Shown piece by piece: positions 1-5,256 of a stretch of DNA of 7,440 nucleotides (positions are counted from its first letter, which is position 1; each line of letters starts with the position of its first letter). This stretch comes from a bacterium (GTDB taxonomy: Bacteria > Cyanobacteriota > Vampirovibrionia > Gastranaerophilales > Gastranaerophilaceae). The position numbers and the translations under genes were made by a program. The stretch spans positions 1 to 7,440 of the forward strand of contig JAKSUP010000061.1 of assembly GCA_024408905.1 (NCBI GenBank), given 5' to 3'. The notes under the pieces were generated by a model. That model saw only the letters and a program-made list of their open reading frames with translations. It was not told the origin of the DNA and ran no database searches.

Positions 1-2
1 CA

Positions 3-101
3 TGTTCGTATAATGCTTGGAAAGATAGTGTTTCAAAAATTTCTTTATCTTTGAAAGCAAAAACAGATATTATAGCTTTTTATAAGGATAAATTAGGTTA
101 A
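3..101 (+). CDS. 3' end of an unrecognised protein gene (5' truncated)
   Basis: A reading frame is open from the left edge and ends at TAA (99-101). It encodes 32 visible residues, starting CSYNAWKDSVSKIS and ending IIAFYKDKLG. The stop lies 2 bases before the rlmN ATG, which suggests the two genes are co-transcribed and possibly translationally coupled. The other two forward frames are closed by stops in this stretch, which supports this frame. The fragment is too short to assign to a family; it is basic and probably helical, and reads like the natural C-terminus of a cytoplasmic protein. I assign no function. Confidence 0.6.
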   Translation, partial: CSYNAWKDSVSKISLSLKAKTDIIAFYKDKLG

Positions 102-103
102 TC

Positions 104-1126
104 ATGAAAGTACTGTCAGGACTTAAATTAGAGGAAATAGAAAAATTTACGGAGCAATTTGGGGCAACAAAATTCAGAGCAAAACAAATTCATAACTGGA
201 TTTATGCAAAATCAGTTTCGCAAATTGATGAAATGACAAATCTTTCAAAAGATTTTAGAGAACTTCTTAATCAAAACGCAGTTGTAACAGATACCAAAAT
301 TAAGGTAAAGCAGGTAAGTTCTGACGGTACAATAAAATATTTAATCGAATATGCAGATGGCAATTGTGTTGAAACTGTTTTAATGCGTTTTGACAATCGT
401 GCAAATTTGACAGCTTGCGTAAGTTCACAAGTCGGGTGTGCAGTAAATTGTTCATTTTGTGCAACAGGGAAACGTGGTTTTATCAGAAATTTAACCTACC
501 AAGAAATTATTGAACAGGTTTTAACTATACAGCGTGATACGGGTTTAAAAGTTACGAATGTTGTATTTATGGGACAAGGCGAACCCCTGTTAAACCTTGA
601 TAATGTATTAAAAGCTTTGGAAATATTCAATGACGATTTTCAAATTGGTGCCAGAAGAATAACAATTTCTACAAGTGGAATTATTCCTAAAATTGATGAG
701 CTTGCGAAATTAGAACTACAATCGACATTAGCAATATCTTTACACGCTCCAAATCATAAATTGCGTTCAGAATTAATGCCAATTGAGAATAAGTACCCAA
801 TTGAAGATTTAAGAAAAAGCTTATTAAATTATGTGGAAAAAACAGGACGAAGAATTACTGTAGAATATATTTTAATACACGGATTTAATGATACTATCCC
901 TGTAGCAAAAGAATTAGCATATTTCTTAAAAGATATAAAATGTAATGTCAATTTGATTCCTTATAATTCCGTTGATGATACAAAATATAAAAAATCTTCC
1001 ACTAATGACATTATGAGATTCAAATACCTTCTTGAACATTCAGGTAAAAAAGTTACCGTAAGGCTTGAACGTGGAGCTGATATTGATGCTGCATGTGGAC
1101 AACTTAGTGGAAAGAATAAAAAATAA
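104..1126 (+). CDS. rlmN: 23S rRNA (adenine2503-C2)-methyltransferase RlmN (radical SAM)
   Basis: This is a cytoplasmic radical SAM enzyme. In the known family it methylates C2 of A2503 in 23S rRNA, and A37 of some tRNAs, through a methyl-cysteine intermediate. At 340 residues it is a normal family length. The N-terminal 'FRAKQIHNWIY' segment (about 24-34) is typical. The [4Fe-4S] motif CxxxCxxC is C112, C116 and C119 within VSSQVGCAVNCSFC. C105 seven residues earlier and C331 in RGADIDAACGQL match the two extra catalytic cysteines of E. coli RlmN (C118 and C355). The SAM-binding 'GQGEPLLN' is at 157-164, with Gln where E. coli has Met. The ATG follows the upstream stop by 2 bases with only a weak TTAGG ribosome site, consistent with coupling. 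The full set of RlmN motifs and the housekeeping context favour RlmN over the resistance paralogue Cfr. Confidence 0.96.
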   Translation: MKVLSGLKLEEIEKFTEQFGATKFRAKQIHNWIYAKSVSQIDEMTNLSKDFRELLNQNAVVTDTKIKVKQVSSDGTIKYLIEYADGNCVETVLMRFDNRANLTACVSSQVGCAVNCSFCATGKRGFIRNLTYQEIIEQVLTIQRDTGLKVTNVVFMGQGEPLLNLDNVLKALEIFNDDFQIGARRITISTSGIIPKIDELAKLELQSTLAISLHAPNHKLRSELMPIENKYPIEDLRKSLLNYVEKTGRRITVEYILIHGFNDTIPVAKELAYFLKDIKCNVNLIPYNSVDDTKYKKSSTNDIMRFKYLLEHSGKKVTVRLERGADIDAACGQLSGKNKK

Positions 1127-1131
1127 TTACC

Positions 1132-1488
1132 TTACTTAGAAGCTAACAATTCTTCATATTGTTCTATCATTTTATCATTAAGTGTTCCAAAAAAGCGAAG
1201 AAGTTTATTAAATTTATCAGACATAGTTAAAACAAGAGCCTGATCTTTATTAATATCAGGATTTTTTAGACCTAAAAAGCATTGATTTTCGTTACCATTA
1301 TTAATAGTTTGAGCGAAAATAATACTTTTATCATTTCCATATAACTCTAATTCATTAACAACTTTTTTGAATTTGTCATATTGGATATGTAAATTTCGTT
1401 TTGTATAAAAATTTTCTGCTGAACGCACAAAATTTGGGTCTATAGTTGTTTTAAAAGATAAATTGTTGTTGATTTTATCTATTTTCAT
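1132..1488 (-). CDS. Small hypothetical protein with N-terminal 'NNLSFKT' motif
   Basis: This encodes 118 residues that I do not recognise. The ATG at 1488 is chosen because AGAGG lies 5 bases upstream of it; a GTG two codons further out (1492-1494) overlaps that ribosome site and is unlikely to be used. There is no signal peptide or membrane segment. After a polar N-terminus (residues 1-20, containing NNLSFKT at 8-14), the protein looks like a mixed alpha/beta domain: helix at about 20-50, strand 'KSIIFAQTIN' at 54-63, strand 'ALVLTM' at 84-89, and a C-terminal helix at 90-118. The gene converges on rlmN with 5 bases between stop codons and lies 41 bases downstream of another small minus-strand gene with a similar N-terminal motif, so the two may be one transcript. 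The function is unknown. Confidence 0.75.
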   Translation of the reverse strand: MKIDKINNNLSFKTTIDPNFVRSAENFYTKRNLHIQYDKFKKVVNELELYGNDKSIIFAQTINNGNENQCFLGLKNPDINKDQALVLTMSDKFNKLLRFFGTLNDKMIEQYEELLASK

Positions 1489-1497
1489 ACACACCTC

Positions 1498-1517
1498 TAT
1501 AATACACTTTTATTATA
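1498..1517 (-). promoter_or_regulatory. Candidate -10 element inside an AT-only inverted repeat
   Basis: On the minus strand, a perfect TATAAT (1512-1517) lies 23 bases upstream of the ATG at 1488. It forms one arm of a 7-6-7 inverted repeat, TATAATA-N6-TATTATA, and the second arm abuts the AGAGG ribosome site. No good -35 hexamer is visible at 16-18 bases. The gene may have its own weak promoter here or be read through from the upstream minus-strand gene. The arms contain only A and T, so chance symmetry is likely in this AT-rich DNA. Confidence 0.35.
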
Positions 1518-1529
1518 CTCTAAAAAATA

Positions 1530-1847
1530 CTAAATTAGTTTATTAAAATTTGCCCTTTGTTGCGTAATTCTATCAATTTTAATCTGTCGAATTTCCTTCT
1601 TTAATATATCAATCGCACGGTTGATATGATCTAGAGTTCCATAATAAAAGTTTTCTGTCATAGTACGCAATTTTTTATTGCCATATCGTTTATCCAAATC
1701 ATACAACGCAATTTCATACTCAGTAATTTCATCCTGAATTTTTCTAATGCGCTTCATATCCTCAGATGTCAATTTTAAAGTAGGGCCTTTGCAATCTTTC
1801 AAAGGTACTAATCCACGAAATCCGATTTTATTAATAGCATTATTCAT
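1530..1847 (-). CDS. Small hypothetical helical protein with N-terminal 'INKIGFRG' motif
   Basis: This encodes 105 residues that I do not recognise. The open frame extends 10 codons further, to a TTG, but ATG 1847 is preferred because AGGA lies 8 bases upstream of it, while the outer starts have no ribosome site. The N-terminus (1-25) is polar and carries INKIGFRGLVPLK. The rest is charged and predicted helical: about 27-53 (LTSEDMKRIRKIQDEIT...), a turn at YGNKK (55-59), then helices to the end with many Lys and Arg. The pattern suggests a helical hairpin or short coiled coil. There is no signal peptide or membrane segment. The protein shares the pattern N-x-[I/L]-[G/S]-F-[K/R] near its start with the next gene downstream. 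It is divergent from the secreted-protein gene at 1978, with a 130-base gap. The function is unknown. Confidence 0.75.
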   Translation of the reverse strand: MNNAINKIGFRGLVPLKDCKGPTLKLTSEDMKRIRKIQDEITEYEIALYDLDKRYGNKKLRTMTENFYYGTLDHINRAIDILKKEIRQIKIDRITQQRANFNKLI

Positions 1848-1910
1848 AATAAACATCCTATACAATATATCTAACAACCAAAAAAATAATTTTTGCTATT
1901 ACCAAAATCG

Positions 1911-1930
1911 TATTTCCACATGAGGAAATA
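1911..1930. promoter_or_regulatory. Operator-like 20-bp near-palindrome in divergent intergenic region
   Basis: The sequence TATTTCCACATGAGGAAATA is symmetric in 9 of 10 base pairs, the only mismatch being A1918 against A1923. It has 7-bp perfect arms containing TTCC and GGAA. It lies between two divergent genes, 64 bases from the minus-strand start at 1847 and 47 bases from the plus-strand start at 1978. Its centre is about 25 bases upstream of a perfect TATAAT (1946-1951) that lacks a -35 hexamer. A dimeric regulator binding here is an inference; no regulator family can be named. Confidence 0.45.
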
Positions 1931-1945
1931 AATTTTTAGTGAAAA

Positions 1946-1970
1946 TATAATTTTAGTATCGGTTATGGAG
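1946..1970 (+). promoter_or_regulatory. Candidate -10 (TATAAT) and ribosome site for the secreted-protein gene
   Basis: A perfect TATAAT at 1946-1951 is followed by the ribosome site GGAG (1967-1970), which is 7 bases before the ATG at 1978. No recognisable -35 lies 16-18 bases upstream; that position is occupied by the right half of the 1911-1930 palindrome. This arrangement would fit an activator-dependent promoter, or a repressor blocking it. It is inferred from sequence position only. Confidence 0.4.
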
Positions 1971-1977
1971 ATATCTA

Positions 1978-2586
1978 ATGAAAAAATTTTTATCAATAAT
2001 AATATTATCTTTTTTGTGCATACCTGCTTATGCTTACGATAATAGTGTTGTTATACAAAGTAAAGGTGAGTATACAAAAAATTCCGTAGGTTCAACATTC
2101 GTCGGAACAGTAGCTCAGAACTCTACTTTTGAAAACGGAATTACACTGGAAACAGGAATGGTACTAAAAGGGTTAATAGTTGGTGTTACCAAACCCAAGC
2201 GTGGAAAGCAAGATGAACATCTGATAATCATGCCTGTTGCATACATTGATAATAATGTTACTTATCCGATAGACAAGCCCTTTTGGAGAGCTAAAGCAAA
2301 AGAGTACGAGCCTTTGACAATGAAAGATGCTGCTATTACAACAGGAACTACAGTAGCAAGCGTTTTTGTTAAAGGTCTTGGAACTGCTTATAACTTTGGG
2401 CAAGGATTTTTAAACCCAAATGAAGAAGATGGAAGACTAAAAACAGGGGCAAAAGAAGCATACAACAAATCTATAGTTTCATATATTGATGAAGGGAAAC
2501 CGGTAGAAATCCGAAAAGGAGAACTTGTTATGCTGAATTTTTATAGTACAACAACTCCTGCATGGCAGTTCTGGAAAAGGTTTTAA
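1978..2586 (+). CDS. Secreted (Sec signal peptide) hypothetical protein
   Basis: This encodes 202 residues exported by the Sec route. The N-terminus is a classical signal peptide: MKK, hydrophobic core FLSIIILSFLCIP (4-16), then AYA (17-19) with cleavage expected between residues 19 and 20. There is no lipobox, as the single Cys lies before the AYA site. The mature part begins with alternating beta-type segments (VVIQSKGEYT, TFENGITLETGMVLKGLIVGVT, HLIIMPVAYI), suggesting a small beta-barrel of the kind seen in periplasmic 'inside-out' barrel proteins. A Gly/Thr/Ala-rich stretch follows at 118-145 (AAITTGTTVASVF...), which could lie against or in a membrane. The end (180-202) is again strand-like and aromatic, closing with PAWQFWKRF. 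GGAG is 7 bases before the ATG, and a terminator follows, so the gene is probably monocistronic. I recognise no family; a cell-envelope role is inferred from the signal peptide. Confidence 0.85.
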   Translation: MKKFLSIIILSFLCIPAYAYDNSVVIQSKGEYTKNSVGSTFVGTVAQNSTFENGITLETGMVLKGLIVGVTKPKRGKQDEHLIIMPVAYIDNNVTYPIDKPFWRAKAKEYEPLTMKDAAITTGTTVASVFVKGLGTAYNFGQGFLNPNEEDGRLKTGAKEAYNKSIVSYIDEGKPVEIRKGELVMLNFYSTTTPAWQFWKRF

Positions 2587-2587
2587 T

Positions 2588-2623
2588 AAAAAAAGGATGA
2601 CTAAAAGTCACCCTTTTCTTTTT
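2588..2623. terminator. Bidirectional intrinsic terminator
   Basis: Just after the stop codon at 2586, a run of A residues leads into GG-A-TGACT, loop AAA, AGTCA-C-CC and then TTTTCTTTTT. The stem has eight paired positions with one A-C mismatch, extended by the A run against the T run. Because A-rich and T-rich tracts flank it, the hairpin also has a U-tract when read from the minus strand. It can therefore stop both the secreted-protein gene and the malQ-like gene, whose stop codon is at 2640-2642. Confidence 0.85.
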
Positions 2624-2639
2624 CTGTTTTTAAAACTAA

Positions 2640-4490
2640 TTAGCTTAATTTTTCCAACAATTTAGCGTGTTTTGAAGAAAATTCACTTCCTCTTGCTAAG
2701 ATTGCAGCTTTAAGTAATGCATTCATATCAATTGTTTTCATGTCTGCAAAATTGTTAGGAACTCTTAATGACCAGTTTTGATCACCAGATGTTCCCGGTG
2801 TATTGTAAGTTGCATTTATCTTAAAGAAATCGGTAAAGAATATTTGGATATTTTTTGCTTTTGACGCAAACAATTCTGTTAATTTAACAAACATCAAATA
2901 ATCTTTATCTTGAGTCAATCTTACGATAATATCATCCTTATTTTCAGCTTCCACGAACAAATCTTCTACAAGATTAAGTGCATGTAAATAACCTTCGTGA
3001 GTATTAATCAAAGACTCTGCCCACATTTCAATTGGGTTGTTATCGTGTGTTCCGACCATTGTCCAAACATTTTCCGTAATATTTTTACAACGATATGGAT
3101 GATCTGCTTTTTCAGGAATTACAAATTGAGTCAATCTCATTCCTTGAAGTTCGTATTTTTCCATAACGGCAGCTACAGGGTTTGTTAAAGTTCCCAAATC
3201 TTCGCAGACAATAGCATTTTTATCCAAACCACATTCTTTAGCGGCACCAATAACTATTTTTTCAATTAATCTACCATAAAGTTTTATTTGTTCATCACTC
3301 AATGATTTAACTCTTTTTTCTTTATCGTTTTCCAAAGTTAAATCTAAGTCTTCTTTTTTTGCGATTGCATATTTAGAAAGTTCAGGGTGTTCAGGTGATG
3401 AATATAATCTTCCGGCACCGTCTTTCGGTAATGGTTTTTTACCTGCTTTGTATACCCAAGGGTCAATTAAACCAACAATATGGTCAATTCTGACACCCCC
3501 CGGATTTTCTTTAAACATTTTTTTGAAAAGATTTTTCATCAAAATGCCACCTTCACCAAGACTACCGTCTGAATTATATAATTTTTCAGGATCCATTACA
3601 GGAAATCCCCAAGCTTGACCGTCTTTAGAGAAATAATCAGGAGGACATCCCAGTAACCAACCTTCCAAGAATAATGATTGATAAGCCCAAGCATCTCTGT
3701 CAGAAAAGGCAACTTGTCTGTCTGCAATCATTTTGATGCCTTTTTTAAGTGCATATTTTTTTGTTTCTGCGTTCTGAACTTCCAAAACAAATTGACAAAA
3801 TTTGTAGAAATCAATTTCATCAGAATATTTTTCTTTGATTTGATTTATGCGTTCTGCATAAGCTTCTTTTTCTTTATCTGTTTTAGGGTTCAAAAGGTTT
3901 TTATCTTTTTTAGTTTTCCAGTTATACCAATAATCATTTTTATTTTCGATTGAAAGAGCTTCATATAATGAGTCTTTATCTAACCAAAAATCATTTTCTT
4001 TTTTAAAGTTTTCAAATTCTTTTTTAAGAAGTTTTGTGTTTTTAAAATTATTCCAAGCTTCTTTAAGAGCTTCAATTTGATAATGACTTATGTATGAATA
4101 TGAAGTTCTGCCTGCGTTTTGGTTAGGGTTTTCTTCAACAATTCTATTAAAAGTTTCAGTTGAAAGAATTTTTCCCCAAGATTTTTCAGTCAATTGTTTC
4201 AAATCAATAAACAAAGGGTTACCTGAAAAAATCGTTCCACAATATGGAGATGAATCTGTTGGCTTTGTCTTACCTGCCGGTCCAAGTTGTATTGCGTTAA
4301 ATATTTTTGAAGCGTAATCAATTAATGCGTGTCCTGCTGTTGAATTGAATGTTCCAAATCCTGTATCCTCGCCATTTACAGAAGGGAAACTGCTCCCATG
4401 AACTATCAAAGCCAAGTTTTCCTTTCCTAAAACTTTAAGCGCTTCTTTAACAATTTTTGTACTATCTTTCTTACATAATAAACAGACCAT
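2640..4490 (-). CDS. malQ: 4-alpha-glucanotransferase (GH77, amylomaltase / disproportionating enzyme)
   Basis: This is a divergent GH77 enzyme; the family moves alpha-1,4-glucan segments between maltooligosaccharides in the cytoplasm. With the start at 4490 it has 616 residues, between short amylomaltases (about 500) and E. coli MalQ (about 690). An early substrate-barrel motif SPYCGTIFSGNPLFIDL is at 81-97. GCPPDYFSKDGQAWG at 281-295 matches the family's GxPPDxFSxxGQxWG. Catalytic positions are present: nucleophile D336 in RIDH, acid/base E430 in CEDLG, and D483 in GTHDN. NWSLRVP lies near the end. A Lys/Glu-rich stretch (about 140-240) and another after the nucleophile (about 350-400) explain the extra length. 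The open frame extends 17 codons further, to 4541, but that ATG lacks a ribosome site and overlaps a candidate -10, whereas AAAGGAG sits 9 bases before ATG 4490. The gene is divergent from rplI and convergent with the secreted-protein gene. Confidence 0.93.
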   Translation of the reverse strand: MVCLLCKKDSTKIVKEALKVLGKENLALIVHGSSFPSVNGEDTGFGTFNSTAGHALIDYASKIFNAIQLGPAGKTKPTDSSPYCGTIFSGNPLFIDLKQLTEKSWGKILSTETFNRIVEENPNQNAGRTSYSYISHYQIEALKEAWNNFKNTKLLKKEFENFKKENDFWLDKDSLYEALSIENKNDYWYNWKTKKDKNLLNPKTDKEKEAYAERINQIKEKYSDEIDFYKFCQFVLEVQNAETKKYALKKGIKMIADRQVAFSDRDAWAYQSLFLEGWLLGCPPDYFSKDGQAWGFPVMDPEKLYNSDGSLGEGGILMKNLFKKMFKENPGGVRIDHIVGLIDPWVYKAGKKPLPKDGAGRLYSSPEHPELSKYAIAKKEDLDLTLENDKEKRVKSLSDEQIKLYGRLIEKIVIGAAKECGLDKNAIVCEDLGTLTNPVAAVMEKYELQGMRLTQFVIPEKADHPYRCKNITENVWTMVGTHDNNPIEMWAESLINTHEGYLHALNLVEDLFVEAENKDDIIVRLTQDKDYLMFVKLTELFASKAKNIQIFFTDFFKINATYNTPGTSGDQNWSLRVPNNFADMKTIDMNALLKAAILARGSEFSSKHAKLLEKLS

Positions 4491-4499
4491 AAAATCGTA

Positions 4500-4506
4500 C
4501 TCCTTT
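4500..4506 (-). promoter_or_regulatory. Ribosome binding site deciding the malQ start
   Basis: On the minus strand this reads AAAGGAG, 9 bases before ATG 4490. It is one of the two strongest Shine-Dalgarno matches in the window (the other is before rplI) and lies inside the longer open frame that begins at 4541. It argues that translation starts at 4490. Confidence 0.7.
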
Positions 4507-4541
4507 ACTTTCTCTTCTGGGAATAAGTGTACCATTGACAT

Positions 4542-4570
4542 ATTATGATTTCAAGCATTATCAGAAACAA
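4542..4570 (-). promoter_or_regulatory. Candidate promoter of malQ
   Basis: On the minus strand, TTGTTT (4565-4570), a 17-base spacer and CATAAT (4542-4547) make a plausible sigma-70 type promoter, with 5 of 6 matches at -10 and a TTG core at -35. Initiation would fall near 4535. That is downstream of the ATG at 4541, which supports the 4490 start and leaves a leader of about 45 bases. It is predicted from sequence only. Confidence 0.45.
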
Positions 4571-4576
4571 ATGCTT
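4553..4576. repeat. Inverted repeat overlapping the malQ promoter (operator candidate)
   Basis: The perfect 7-bp arms AAGCATT (4553-4559) and AATGCTT (4570-4576) are separated by 10 bases. One arm lies in the spacer of the candidate malQ promoter and the other touches its -35, the usual place for a repressor site. Control by a sugar-responsive regulator would be reasonable for malQ, but the sequence does not identify one. Confidence 0.4.
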
Positions 4577-4603
4577 ATTAATATTACAAATTGCAACAAA
4601 TAC

Positions 4604-4632
4604 TCGACATTTAATATCTTTTGGGTTAGGAT
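4604..4632 (+). promoter_or_regulatory. Candidate promoter of rplI
   Basis: TCGACA (4604-4609, 5 of 6 matches to TTGACA), a 17-base spacer and TAGGAT (4627-4632, 4 of 6 matches to TATAAT) lie upstream of rplI. Initiation would fall near 4639, leaving a leader of about 36 bases that contains the ribosome site AAAGGAG at 4658-4664. It is a sequence-based prediction. Confidence 0.45.
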
Positions 4633-4674
4633 TAGACTAACACTACCGAAAATAGATAAAAGGAGAAAAAAGAA

Positions 4675-5178
4675 ATGCAAGTAATTTTGAAAAAAGATGT
4701 GCAAAATATTGGTGAAGCAGGGGATTTAGTAAATGTAAAAGACGGTTATGCAAGAAATTTCCTAATTCCTAAAAACTATGCAGAAATAGCAACAGAAGGT
4801 GCTTTACAAAACAGAGAACAGAATTTAGCAAGAATCAAGGCTAAACAAGAAAAATTGCATCAAGAAGCGTTGGCAAAAGCTGCAGAAATCGAAAAAATCG
4901 GTTCAATTGAACTTTCTGCAAAAGCCGGCGAAAGCGGCAAGTTGTTTGGTACAATTACAACTAAAAAATTATGTGAAGAACTTAAAGAAAAAGCTAATAT
5001 CGAAGTTGATAGAAAAACAGTTTCACTTAATTCACCAATTAATAAAATTGGCGAATATACAATGCTTATCAAATTAACTTCAAAAGTAAAAACAGAATTA
5101 AAAGTTGTTGTTACAGCATCTGAAGTTGTTAAAGAATCAATTGAAGAAGAAGTTGAAGAAGAAACAGTTGAAGCATAG
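4675..5178 (+). CDS. rplI: Large ribosomal subunit protein bL9
   Basis: Ribosomal protein L9 binds 23S rRNA near the L1 stalk base and has two globular domains joined by a long helix. The N-terminal domain shows the family signature GEAGDLVNVKDGYARNFLIP (13-32), with Asn34 where the family commonly has Gly ('IPKNYA'). The connecting helix covers about 42-75 (REQNLARIKAKQEKLHQEAL...). The C-terminal domain includes GKLFGTITTKKL (88-99) and NSPINKIGEYTM (119-130). At 167 residues it is longer than the usual 145-150, because of an acidic tail at about 149-167 with two EEE clusters. AAAGGAG lies 10 bases upstream of the ATG. The gene stands apart from the rpsF-rpsR cluster and dnaB that often neighbour it: malQ is divergent upstream and a MetE-like gene lies downstream beyond a hairpin. 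Confidence 0.97.
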   Translation: MQVILKKDVQNIGEAGDLVNVKDGYARNFLIPKNYAEIATEGALQNREQNLARIKAKQEKLHQEALAKAAEIEKIGSIELSAKAGESGKLFGTITTKKLCEELKEKANIEVDRKTVSLNSPINKIGEYTMLIKLTSKVKTELKVVVTASEVVKESIEEEVEEETVEA

Positions 5179-5200
5179 AAAATTTAGTTAAAATAGTTAT

Positions 5201-5238
5201 AACGAACGTACCAATTGCCTATGATTGGTACGTTTGTT
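5201..5238 (+). terminator. Strong hairpin after rplI, probable intrinsic terminator or attenuator
   Basis: The arms AACGAACGTACCAAT (5201-5215) and ATTGGTACGTTTGTT (5224-5238) pair over 15 positions, all Watson-Crick except one G-U, around an 8-base loop. The 3' arm ends in the T-rich run TTTGTT, but there is no separate long U-tract after it. It lies 22 bases after the rplI stop and ends 18 bases before the next start codon, so it may end rplI transcription or only reduce read-through into the MetE-like gene. The near-perfect symmetry also allows a DNA-binding site. Confidence 0.65.
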
Positions 5239-5244
5239 GCGTAT

Positions 5245-5252
5245 AAAGGGAG
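5245..5252 (+). promoter_or_regulatory. Ribosome binding site deciding the MetE-like gene start
   Basis: AAAGGGAG ends 4 bases before ATG 5257. A longer open frame begins at TTG 5215, but that codon lies inside the 5201-5238 hairpin and has no ribosome site, so ATG 5257 is preferred. Confidence 0.75.
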
Positions 5253-5256
5253 CAAC

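Noticed and set aside
104..1126. Cfr-type antibiotic resistance methyltransferase instead of RlmN
   Set aside because: All RlmN motifs are present, including the RGADIDAACGQL end, length and context are those of a housekeeping gene, and nothing suggests a mobile origin.
1486..1494. GTG start two codons upstream of ATG 1488
   Set aside because: The GTG overlaps the AGAGG ribosome site that serves ATG 1488, and has no site of its own.
1848..1877. TTG start at 1877 for the small helical protein
   Set aside because: It has no ribosome site, while ATG 1847 has AGGA at 8 bases; the extra residues are unlike the polar N-terminal leader.
2173..4317. Open frames opposite the secreted-protein and malQ genes (about 2173-2403, 2997-3188, 3678-3953, 4090-4317)
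   Set aside because: They lie entirely within well-supported genes, encode Phe/Ser/Cys-rich unlikely proteins and lack ribosome sites.
4625..4641. Short inverted repeat GTTAG-N7-CTAAC upstream of rplI
   Set aside because: The arms are only 5 bp and AT-rich; it is near the expected transcription start but too weak to call an autoregulatory site.
5215..5256. TTG start at 5215 for the MetE-like gene
   Set aside because: The codon lies inside the 5201-5238 hairpin and lacks a ribosome site; AAAGGGAG precedes ATG 5257.
5179..5256. SAM or cobalamin riboswitch ahead of the MetE-like gene
   Set aside because: The 78-base leader holds only one simple hairpin; the multi-helix cores of these riboswitches do not fit.
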